DNA of 64,000 bases, taken from positions 4,914,224-4,978,223 of the forward strand of contig JAJEKV010000035.1 in NCBI GenBank assembly GCA_021234155.1, given 5' to 3'. Below, in pieces: positions 36,893 through 46,270 of the stretch; position 1 is the first letter of the stretch, and every line of letters starts with the position of its first letter. The translations under genes were made by a program, and so were the position numbers. The notes below the pieces were generated by a model. The model was given only the letters and a program-made list of their open reading frames with translations. It was not told the DNA's origin and did not search any database. The DNA comes from Isoetes taiwanensis (Eukaryota > Streptophyta > Lycopodiopsida > Isoetales > Isoetaceae).

Positions 36893-37158
36893 AAGAGACT
36901 TTATCAAGATTCCCTTAGATTCTCCTAGATTCCTTTAAATTCTAAAACTTTCTAGAACATTCTAGGACTTTCAGAAACATTCTAAAACTTTCAAAATATC
37001 CTAGAACTTTCTGGAAGTATTTTCTTAGATTCCCTTACATTCCCGTAGATTTCCTTACATTTTAAAGTTCTCTAGAACTTTCTAGAAACTTCTAGAACAA
37101 TTTGGAACTTTCTAGAACTTTCTACAACATTCTGGAATTTTCAAGAAGGATTCCTTTA
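36893..37158. repeat. 5-bp-phased TTC/GAA array (heat-shock-element-like)
   Basis: From 37075 to 37147, fifteen consecutive triplets alternate GAA and TTC at exact 5-bp spacing, 13 of them perfect (only units at 37100-37102 and 37125-37127 deviate). It includes GAACTTTCTAGAACTTTC at 37105-37122. The HSF consensus needs three such units. Upstream (36936-37010) the same phase continues less perfectly. A near-identical block lies at 40105-40390. Confidence 0.85.
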
Positions 37159-39266
37159 GGATGCACGGACTCATTTGTGTCCTACGGGACGGTATTGAAC
37201 TGTCCTATACAATTGTACAGCGTGCCAGCATACTTATTACTGCTAAGGTTTATCCCTCGAAAACCCTTCGGGGCGGGGTTTTTTAATCCTGTCAGTAATA
37301 TGCTTGCTGCTCTCTTTTTGTTTGGGTCCCATAGGCCAATTGGTCTCCGTGGACGCTAAAAATCTATTCTATTCTATTCTACTATGTATATGGACCATAA
37401 ACTAGTAGTAATTTTTCTTTTGATTGTTCATGCAACATAAAGTGGTTACCTAGTGAAGTTGCTTATATCTTTTTATATGAACCAATATTGTTCTATACAA
37501 TAACATTTCTCAATGTTTTATCAAGAAACAGAGGCTAATTGCTAATGCTTTTTTCATCAAAATAGCAAGTACTTGAATCATTTAAACTATTCAATATTAG
37601 GAAAAACCAATGGTGCTTGGGACAAAGCAATCAATATTAGTTTAGTAAAAGTGATCCCACATATTGAACTTAGAAACCACTATGATCATAAGACATCAAT
37701 TGTCTTAAGTTTTTCTATCAAAAGCTTAATGTTTTTCTAAACATATATAAACATTATAGGAAGATTCTATTCTTTTATTCTTGCCTCTTTGGACGACACT
37801 TGGCAACTCCTCGTGATTCTGATTCCGTTTCTAACCTTGCGTGGCTAAATCTGATGAATACCTTGGGATCTGAAACTTTGCTTGCCTTCGAAGGCAAGTA
37901 TGCTAATAGCTGCTTTTGTTTTTCTTTTCTTTTCTTTTCATTTTTGGTATAAATTGGATCTTGCTGCTGCTTTGCCATGCCATGCCTTCAAATTGAGCTC
38001 TATACTCTGGCGATGGCGTCATCTTCGGAATCGCTCTCAACTAGAAATCGATGGCTAGAGGTGCCTATAAAATTATTTGGCAAGCTGCATTTTTGAAGCC
38101 ATTGCTAGTTTTTAACTCCGATGGAAATTTGCTGCTTCAAGACAAGGGAAGCTTGCTCTGGAACTCTGGCACAGCGAACGGTGGAGTGATAGGCTTAGAG
38201 CTGCTTGAAAATGGAAACTTCATGCTTAAATATGGCGATGGATGGGGTATAGCTTGGTAAAGCTTTTATCATCCCATATCTAATACTCCAGCAGAAGGGC
38301 AAGTGTTAAAATATAATAAGGTCGTATGTTAATCACTGCTATGCCCTGGCTATTCTGCCAATATCGTCCCACATGCCATCGACCTTGCTATTTCTTCTAA
38401 GGCCTCCGCCCATTTAAAACCCACAAAAACAAAATCTATCATTACAGGCCTTTCCATCTTCACAAGCAAAGTAGGCTATCATGCTTCTGGATGGTCGTAG
38501 AAGAAACAAAACTATTTGAACCTAGATCTTAAACCAGGACTCAGCCTCTTGCAATAATCTTCTAGGTTACCACTTCATAGAAAACCAGCATCAACCTACT
38601 CGATACAGTCTTCCAAGGATATATTGTGCCTCCTGCAATCACAAACAAATACCAGCAGATCAAATCAAACCGGCTCTTTCAATGATTAGGAACCTCCTGT
38701 AACACCAACTAGAATTCCTGCAGATAAATCGGCTCAAAACATGATCTACAACCCCCGATTTGCTCTACAATTTTCTCCTTTGCTGCTGCTCCAAATCGGC
38801 TATGCCCACTTCTACCTGTCACATAACCTTCTCATCTCTTGGTCGAATCCTTCTACTGTAGTCGGGAGCTTTACAAGCCTCTATTCACGCATCTGCAATG
38901 CAAACCTTGCGAGCTTTTCGCAAGTCATGAAAATCTGCCTCTTCGATCGTCTTTGGCTTTCTGTCACAGATGCCCACCAATAAAAAGTGCTTTTCTTGTT
39001 TTAAAACAACAAGTGTCTTTTTTTTTTTTTTGCGTCATTTCTTGGCCTCATTGTGCCTATTGTGGCATTACTAATAAACCAACAAGAAATGCTCCGACTA
39101 GTTCTCAGTAGAAGCAATCCAGCCGGTTATGTCCATCAGTCCATTTAGCATGCTATACTACACATACTTCTGCGACACAAGACATTGGTCTACGGTTCTT
39201 TTTATTATTGAAATGTGCAAAATTTGAGGGCGCTAAGAATGCTACCATAAATATGGACAGTGAGCA
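37159..39266. repeat. 2.1-kb tandem duplication, copy B
   Basis: Second copy of 34796-36892, with small indels. A 48-bp segment around 'gggagctacgcaagcctcta' (copy A, near 36505-36545) is absent here, and an A/T-rich insertion occurs near 39080. Confidence 0.9.
38051..38260 (+). pseudogene. Bulb-type lectin domain fragment B
   Basis: Duplicate of the fragment at 35691-35900, with a few substitutions (LLVFNSDGNLLLQDKGSLLWN here, closer to the family consensus dGNLLLqD). Same truncated extent and the same stop. Changes between copies are few, so the tandem duplication is recent. Confidence 0.55.
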
Positions 39267-39389
39267 AACATGGTGGTATACTTACATCTATATACAAGAA
39301 AATTAATACGTCCTACAGTGCATGTTCGAGTTTTAGCATGTTCCTACGGCACAAGTTCCTATTGGCGCATGCTTCAGAACATTATAGCG

Positions 39390-40510
39390 AATTAAAGTTT
39401 AAACTTTTTATTTTGGTCTTGAGGTGCTTACTCATGTTGTTAATTTACGCATGTGGTGCTTGCGCACCTGTATCTACAATATTCTGGAAAATACTTTTCA
39501 AAACTTTCTACTTTGAGTTTGAGTTGTTTAGGATCTCTAGAACATTCTAGAATCCTTTATAAAATTCAAAGACATTCTATTTCGACGGTTTGCAGGCTTT
39601 CAAAAAAACTTTCTAGTAGGATACGTTAAGACTATCTAGAACATTATAAAACTTTCTAGAATATCCTGCAACACCTTAATAAAAAAACTTTCTATTTATA
39701 GATTGAGGTGCTTACCCACAAGCATGTAAAACATTTTAAAGCATTCTATTTTGGTTCTTTGCACATATTACAACATTTCAAAATATTTTATTTTGGATCT
39801 CATCCAAATCTAGAACATTAGAGAATTTTCTAAAACTTTTTAAATGATTTCACAAATTAAAAAAAAAAAGGGAACTTTGTATTTTTAGGTGCTTAACCCA
39901 TGACTATTTACAATATTCTAGAACAATCAAGAACAGTCTAAAATATTTTAGAACTTTCTAGAACTAAGATTCCCCTGGGTTCTGTAAAAATTTATGAGAT
40001 TCCTTTAGATTCCCTTAGATTTTATGAGATTGCCCTTGGTTCCCTTACGTTATATGAGATTCAAATAGATTCTATGAAGATTCTCCTAGATATTCTAAGA
40101 CTTTATCAAGATTCCCTTAGATGTCCTTAGATTTTATGATTAGATTCCATTAGATTCTCCTAGATTCCTTTAAATTCTAAAACTTTCTAGAACATTCTAG
40201 GACTTTCAGAAACATTCTAAAACTTTCAAAACATCCTAGAACTTTCTGGAAGTATTTTCTTAGATTCCCTTACATTCCCGTAGATTTCCTTACATTTTAA
40301 AGCTCTCTAGAACTTTTTAGAAACTTCTAGAACAATTTGGAACTTTCTAGAACTTTCTACAACATTCTGGAATTTTCAAGAAGGATTCCTTTAGATTCAC
40401 TCAAGATTCTCTTATATTCTAAATTTTTTTTGAACTTTCTAGAATATTTTGAAACTTTCTAGAACTATCTAGAAGATTCTAGAGATTTCTAGAGCCTTCT
40501 CGAACTATCT
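39390..40510. repeat. TTCTAGAA-rich array, composite repeat copy 2
   Basis: Dense 10-bp-period TTCTAGAACA-like and AGATTCCCTT-like units. Perfect runs include GAACATTCTAGAA at 39540-39552 and GAACTTTCTAGAACTTTC at 40340-40357. The block 40105-40390 duplicates 36893-37158. No ORF. Confidence 0.85.
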
Positions 40511-40593
40511 AAAATATTATATTATGTTTTATCTTAATTGGGTCGTTGCCCTTAAGTATATTTAATAAAATATTAATTGTTATAATGAATCAA

Positions 40594-40658
40594 TGTTTGG
40601 TCTAGTGGTTAGAATAGGGGGCTTTAGGGGCAATGACCAGAGTTTAAATCCCCCAAAC
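40594..40658 (+). repeat. tRNA-like sequence, copy 2
   Basis: GTTTGG at the start pairs with CCAAAC at the end like an acceptor stem. TCTAGTGGTTAGAAT resembles the A box of Glu/Asp/Val-type tRNAs and GAGTTTAAATCCCC a B box. At 65 nt it is short for a tRNA, and the anticodon arm is not convincing. Probably the head of a tRNA-derived repeat and not a working tRNA. Confidence 0.5.
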
Positions 40659-40689
40659 AACATAAAAATTTTAAAAGCCTCTCCTTAAG

Positions 40690-41130
40690 AACTGAGCATT
40701 CAACATGAGCCGTAGGATTTTGCACCCAATCAAGGGCCGAGATCGTGCCATGTGCAAAAATTTAAAGCTTCCTGGATCGACGATCAAGAACAACTTGGAC
40801 CGTAGGATCTATTACATATAATTCCCAAAGCCATGTGCACCGTAGGATACGTTCCCAAGCAACGTGAGCCGTAGGATCTCGAATCGACGATCAGGATCAA
40901 ATCAACTTGGGCCGTAGGATCGATTACATATAATTCCCACAGCCATGTGCACCGTAGGATGTGTCCCCAAGCAACGTGACCCGTAGGATCTCGGACCGAC
41001 GATCAGGATCAAATCAACCTGGACTGTAGGATCGCTTACATATAATCTTTATACAAACTCCCAAGCCATCTGGGCCGTAGGATACGTCCCAAAGCCACGT
41101 GAGCCGTAGGATCTCGAACGGACGGTCGGA
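40690..41130. repeat. CCGTAGGAT tandem array, copy 2
   Basis: About ten copies of (C/G)CGTAGGAT or close variants in units of about 115 bp with 'gacgatcaggatcaaatcaa', 'ttacatataat' and 'caagc(a/c)acgtga'. Same arrangement as 2630-3410 but better preserved. Confidence 0.85.
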
Positions 41131-41569
41131 TTGAGTGGGACAAATATAAGAACATATATATGTTAGATATACCATTGGTCGAATGTGACTACATCCCTAT
41201 TATTAAAAAGTTTTGCAGTTGAATCAAGGACCATCAGTAAAATATAAAAGAAAAAAGGGTGAAATGTGCAGGGTGCTAAGAATATATTTGTGTTCATAAG
41301 TGAAGATGTCTATAGGTTTGTTTCTCATCAACTACAATGGCCTATTTGAGGAGATCATGCTTAAAGAAAACCCATGTTCTCATGGGCACAAAAACATGAG
41401 GCAACAACACGAGTTTAGGTCCCATAGTTCTCAAATTCATACCCATGTCAATCCGGCGCACAAATCCAAAGGAATGTAACTCACATACAAATTCTTAAGT
41501 CGAGCATTTCAAGAACATCTTTTGCACCATTCCAAAGGATATACAAATCCACCATTGCAGGAGTAAGTC

Positions 41570-41626
41570 AAGGAGAGAAATGCTCGCGGCGGCCAAGGCC
41601 GCCGCGATAAATTTCTTGTAATATTT
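41570..41626. repeat. GC palindrome at a transposon-like terminus
   Basis: CGCGGCGGCC-AA-GGCCGCCGCG (41585-41606) is a perfect palindrome followed by GATAAATTTCTTGTAATA. The reverse complement of this whole block recurs at 59818-59870. ACAAGAAA next to the end resembles a CACTA-type terminus. Confidence 0.6.
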
Positions 41627-41849
41627 AGTTGGTATTGATTTTTATATATCTAGACATATATAAATGCTATACAACGATTCCTTGGAATATTCGTGTCACC
41701 AGGGCAATGTTGTGTGTTGTACATGCTTTGTTCATTGCACTTCGTTACTAACATTTGCAGACTTTCAGAGGGCTTTCGCCCCTGGGCATAAGGGAGACCC
41801 CTTGTGCTGGATCTCTCTTATGCTCGGATGAGCATTGGCATTCCGTTGG

Positions 41850-42015
41850 GGTTCAATTCCCCAAGCTCTCTAACAGATTGTCGTTGTTGCCTTGCAGCCA
41901 TTCAAGGGAACTATGCATAGGATCATCAAATGCATACCATTGACAAGCTGGAGCTTGGAATGGCAGCCAATGACATGTCTTGGATGGCTCCTATGCATGA
42001 CCTCCACATATCATC
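41850..42015. repeat. Inverted repeat, right arm
   Basis: Reverse complement of 33770-33985. Just inside it (41755-41850) is a stretch 'gggcttt..cgcccctgggcataagggagaccccttg' of unknown nature. Confidence 0.8.
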
Positions 42016-43357
42016 CAGGTAAGCCCATTTCACATGTTTCAAGCATCTGTTTAACATTTTTCAGCATTATTTGCGCCAATCTGGCGCTATTTTTCAGCAT
42101 CCATGTTGTGATGGGGACATGACGTGTATACGCCTCCTCAGAGATATACCAAGCACAAGAATGATACCAGGCGCAAGGTTCAGAGAAGCTGGAGGCTGCC
42201 CTCCATCTGCAAGACAAGATTATGGCAAGTTCAAGGCTGTTCTAAAATGTTAGTAATGGATGTTTGTAGCATCCCTTGATTTGCAGCATCCTCTCGGGAG
42301 TTTTTTCGAAGATTTTTTATAAGTTAATATATTCTAACTCTTGCTCATAATTCAAGAATCTCTTTTAATCCAAAAAAAAAAAAATTGCATGGAAAATATA
42401 TTGTTCAAGTGCTGCAACCTATTTCTCGTTCCGTCTACGAGTTGTCAAGCCCCATATCTTTAGTTTACGTAAATGCTTGGGTCTGGCTACATCAAATCTC
42501 CAAAAACACAAAAACTTAACATTCACTAGATTCTAAGGCTTATTGGTTTTTTATTGGATTATGATAATTCAACACAGGCATAGTTTCCCATAGCACGAAT
42601 GGACATTCTGTTGCAGGAGGCAATTTTGGTTGTGGATCTTCCAGACATTTGCAATTTTAGGTATGGATCTTCTAGAGAAATGCCCCTATTGACAAACAGG
42701 AGTGCAGGAGAAGGAGCTCGTGGCTATGGTTTTCAGAAGGGTTTTGTCGGCAGCATTTTGTATCGAAAAAAAAAACAAAATTGCAAAATTTTGTTTTGGT
42801 GTGTTATGAATTTGTGCTATATTTAATGGTTTATAGGCTATTCATGAACTTGACAATGTTTTTCGAAAAAAAAAAAAACTGCATCTTCCAGAACACATCA
42901 AAACAAAAATTTACAATTTTACAATTTTGCAATTTCGTTTATTACATTGCCAGTATATTTTGCATCATTCATATGCTGATAAAAAATCTACTCTATTCTT
43001 ATAATTAAGTACCAACATGGCCATGTAACATAGGATTCTTATCATTCAACATTAAGAAAAACTCACAAAAGCCTTCATTCGAGTTGAAGGCATCAAGAAA
43101 GCCTCACCAGAACTATCTACGCCTCTATAAATCCATCGCTCGCAACGGGGAAAGGGGGACAAAAAATATCTCCCATGTTGAAACCCTAAAGACTTTTAAA
43201 TACCCTTCCTACTTTAATGCTGACGTCAACATTCGTATTTTAAATAATTATTAAAAATTAGTTATTTATTTTATTTTGCAACAGGGACAGAGTGAGCCAA
43301 AAATTGGATTAATATTCATCTTTACAAAATTGATACAATGGCGAGGCCCGAAGGCAA
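42016..43357. other. No supported gene
   Basis: AT-rich, several A-runs (42369, 42768, 42868). Short frames are not recognisable. This is the 3' side of the H3-like gene. Confidence 0.5.
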
Positions 43358-43913
43358 CTACAGATGGTCACCCCGGATTCTGCGGGCAAGTGCTAAATCC
43401 TTGGTCATAATCGTGCCCCTCTTTGCATGGATAGCGCAGAGGTTCACGTCACTGAAAAGAGCTATCAGGTAGGCTTCATCAGCCTCCTGGAGTGCCAAGA
43501 TAGCAAAGGTCTGGAAGCGGAGGTCGGTCTTGAACTCTTGGGCTATCTCCCTGACCAACCTCTGGAAGGGCAGCTTCCTCAGTAGCAGCTCTGTGGTCTT
43601 CTGGTATTTACGGATTTCCCGTAAAGCCACGGTGCCCGGTTTGAAACGGTGGGGCTTCCTTGAGGTAGCCGCTTTCGGAGTCGAGGCAGGCTTCTTGGGC
43701 AAGGTCTTGCCTGCGGAAACCGGATGGAGCCGTGCAGCATCCACTCGTTCCTGCCGGCGGCTTGAAGTTGTGTGGTTCCCTATGCTTCCAACAACCTTGA
43801 GCTTTTCTTTATATTGGCTGCCGGACTTAGGAGCAGTGGATTTTCGACGTCTCTTAACAGCCGGCTTGTCCACCGGATCGGGCTCACGCGGGGTTTCCCG
43901 CTCTGTGTTGGAT

Positions 43914-43948
<35 letters not shown>

Positions 43949-44029
43949 CGGGTTTTGTTGCTGCTCCTTCTGTTGTTGCTCTTGTTGGGTCCTTTTCTCC
44001 CGCTCCCGGGCCTCATGGGCTGCTGCCAT
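43358..44029 (-). CDS. Histone H3-like protein with 123-residue N-terminal tail
   Basis: 223 codons. Residues 124-223 are a complete H3 core without gaps: [57 protein letters not shown] and [10 protein letters not shown]. Loop 1 has the length of ordinary H3, so it is not CENH3-like. Canonical H3 has about 37 residues before this point; here there are 123, with an eleven-residue polyglutamine (CAG repeat), a [12 protein letters not shown] segment reminiscent of ARKSTGGKAP, and [20 protein letters not shown] replacing the K18-K36 part. Core changes from canonical H3 include V to G and P to T in HAKRvTIMpKD. In-frame codons continue upstream to a stop at 44069-44071. The intact frame argues for recent selection or recent birth. 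Chromatin role unknown. Confidence 0.8.
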
Positions 44030-44071
44030 GTCGGCTTCTACCTGGGCAAACCGTCGAGCCGTGACCCTTCA

Positions 44072-44660
44072 GAGCATCTCTTGGTGGTAGCGGTCTGGCC
44101 GGAGTTGCATATCCAGCTGGACCGTTATCAGGTATTCCAGGCTGACGTGTGCTGGAATCTCACCCCATGTGAAGCTCCGAGTAGCCTCATTCCACTCATA
44201 TGGGGGAAGTTCGAAGGGCTCACAATTGATGATGGCCCTCCCATCACCTAGATAGACGTACTCATGGCCCTTAGCTGCGGTGTCACCCCTTCCTATCTCC
44301 CTGGTGTCGTCCTCGTGGGTCAGTCCCCTGATGCGGGCCGCCTCTCTCCGAATAGCCTCCTATTCAGGATATTCTTCGCACTCAGGTGGATAAAACTTGA
44401 CCAGCATCATTACCTGGTCAGGTTGCTCGACCATGGTATATGCCTGCCGTTTTGAGCTTGATCAAAAAGCAATCAGAAAGATGAAAGATGTGATAGGGTA
44501 TTCTAAAGCTGTCACTGAAACGCTGCACTAGCTCATTTAGAAGGAGCTCAACCATGTTGGGGTTAGTAGCCAGGTGCTCCCCAAACAGGGCGCAGGTCTG
44601 AGGTATAATTGTGAGGTTGGCGAAGCTCAAGGCCTTTGGTATGGTCATGGACAAGGCGCT
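44072..44660 (-). pseudogene. Upstream coding remnant of the H3-like gene, or its first exon
   Basis: In the H3 frame, upstream of the stop at 44069-44071, codons read well as far as a second stop at 44360-44362, and past it to about 44440 (EQPDQVMMLVKFYPPECEEY; HEYVYLGDGRAIINCEPFEL). A shifted frame at 44418-44654 gives MTIPKALSFANLTIIPQTCA and then NMVELLLNELVQRFSDSFRI. I take these as pieces of one longer protein N-terminal to the H3 fold, broken by two stops and one frameshift, or as exons with unrecognised introns (GACCAG|GTAATG near 44410 is a possible donor). No family recognised. A TATATAAAA-like box lies near 44860 on this strand. Confidence 0.4.
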
Positions 44661-45283
44661 GACTGGAAGGGAGGCGGAAAGTGAGGCGCTAAGGGTTGGA
44701 GATGGCGAGGGCGCAAGCAGAGACGGGGTTGCAAGCTCGAGTTCCGGTGGCTATGGCGGCGGTTAGGGCAGACGGGGAGGAGGCGTGACCGAAAAGGAAA
44801 CGGCTCCTCACTTTGAGATTTAATTTTTTTTTTTTGAAACTTTTTTTTTTTTTAATTTTATATGGCGGGAATACACGCCAAATACGGTCGGGCGCCGGTG
44901 ACATTATACGTGTTTCTACTGGAATTCTGAGGCGTCGAAATGTGAGCGGCGCCCGAGTTGGATTTTGAGCCCCTTCTTCGGCCTATTGCTGTCGGATTAT
45001 GCTCCCCTAAGGTATTTGGACCATATCCGACGCGCTGGAACACAAATCTCGTCGATCCGAGCTACGTGGAGAAAGGTATGGCGATTACAAAACTCGAACC
45101 TCTGGCTCCACTTTCTGACCTTAGCCACTCCACTAGAGAATATTTTTCTCCACGGCTAGGTCATTCCTTCCATAACTAGGCCAACTAAGATACTAACTAG
45201 GAACGCTCTAACCTAGGATTTCGTACCATCAACTAACGAGTTAGACTATGGCCAGTGCAACAATTTTGGTCCACCAAAACCAT
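44661..45283. other. Region between the H3-like locus and the LTR
   Basis: C/T-rich on the minus strand at 44660-44810 (5'-UTR-like), then A/T homopolymers at 44826-44862 with a CATATAAAAT box on the minus strand, then sequence leading to the primer-binding site. No ORF recognised. Either a host promoter or the leader of the retroelement. Confidence 0.4.
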
Positions 45284-45295
45284 GCTCTGATACCA
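45284..45295 (-). promoter_or_regulatory. Primer-binding site of a minus-strand LTR element
   Basis: On the minus strand TGGTATCAGAGC follows the LTR end (GGAGCGTCACA) after one base. It is the full initiator-Met tRNA site. Confidence 0.85.
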
Positions 45296-45296
45296 C

Positions 45297-46235
45297 TGTG
45301 ACGCTCCCACAATCTATACGATGCTCCCATCGTATAAATACGGGACTTCCCCTCCTATGGCCACTACCTCACCATCGCAAGGCTCTCCGTCATACTCGGA
45401 CCCCTTGGGATGGCCAAGTGTCCGGGCGAGGAACACGGAGGTGTCATTCGTCCCACGTCCTCTATAGGAAATCCTATACAGCAGAAGCATACATACACGT
45501 TAGCATACAATTATCATGCAAAATAAGATACCACCACGAAGGGTGGCCCATCCATCATCATCACGAAAAAGATAATACATCCATAATAACATGAAGTAAC
45601 ACCATAACAAGGCACTACCCCGGGCTCAGACTCCAAGGGGTCAACTGACGGCCAAGGCCTCAAGATATCAACAGACGGAAGTATAACATGGCGTTGGCTG
45701 GCATAAGACAATGGCTAGGGTTGTCCACTCCATCCGCCCCTCCTGTGCACACTTTGCAGATAGGCTGAATCATGCTATGACGTGCTTGTAGCCCTCCGGA
45801 GACGCAATCCCAAGGAATCACCCTTCGGGACTACTCCGGGTTACATCTCCCCGGTCCGATGAGGCAGGTCAGAGAGGCGTCTCTTCCACGAGCATGACGG
45901 ATCCCTGGGTGTGCCAGAGAACACGTGCCGCATCAGCGACCCCCGCATCCATAGCCGACTTACTCCCCTAAATCTAAAGGTCAGATCACCAACCCGTTCG
46001 AGCCCAGAGAGTGTCAGACCGACCATCTATGACTCACGCCCTCCGGCCCAGAGAGTGTCAGACCCATACCCGGCCCACACACAGTGACCGGCTATAAGCC
46101 TAGCACACTATAGGAGTCCTGTAGCCGCGCTAGGCAGGACCCCACCCCCGATTCACCCTCATACTCGTTGTCTGGTGCTGAGCCACATCATAGCATCCAC
46201 AACCAGGTTGGCTCTTGTGCACAGGCCGCATTTAA
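45297..46235 (-). repeat. LTR, 3' part (R/U5), minus strand
   Basis: Ends ACGTCACA-like at 45297. It shares with the LARD LTR the phrases 'gggttgtccactccatccgcc' and 'cctgtgcac', in reverse orientation, and similar spacing. Similarity stops abruptly at ATGCGGCC (46234). The 5' part of an LTR of this type is at 50160-50601, so the LTR seems split by about 3.9 kb. Confidence 0.7.
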
Positions 46236-46270
46236 CCATCATTCAATTAAATTGGGATTATGTCGTAATT
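46236..46270. repeat. Inverted repeat, left (about 33 bp)
   Basis: TAACCATCATTCAATTAAAT and the following TGGGATTATGTC are the reverse complement, with one mismatch, of 49955-49988. The pair brackets 3.75 kb inserted between the two LTR parts. Confidence 0.7.

Noticed and set aside
40594-40658. A functional host tRNA gene
   Set aside because: Only 65 nt, no sound anticodon arm; better as a repeat head.
43358-44029. Calling the H3-like gene CENH3
   Set aside because: Loop 1 has ordinary H3 length and the FKTDLRFQ block is intact; CENH3 has a longer, divergent loop.
43530-44251. Plus-strand ORFs with poly-Cys or poly-Leu opposite the H3 gene
   Set aside because: Shadows of the CAG repeat and H3 coding sequence on the other strand.
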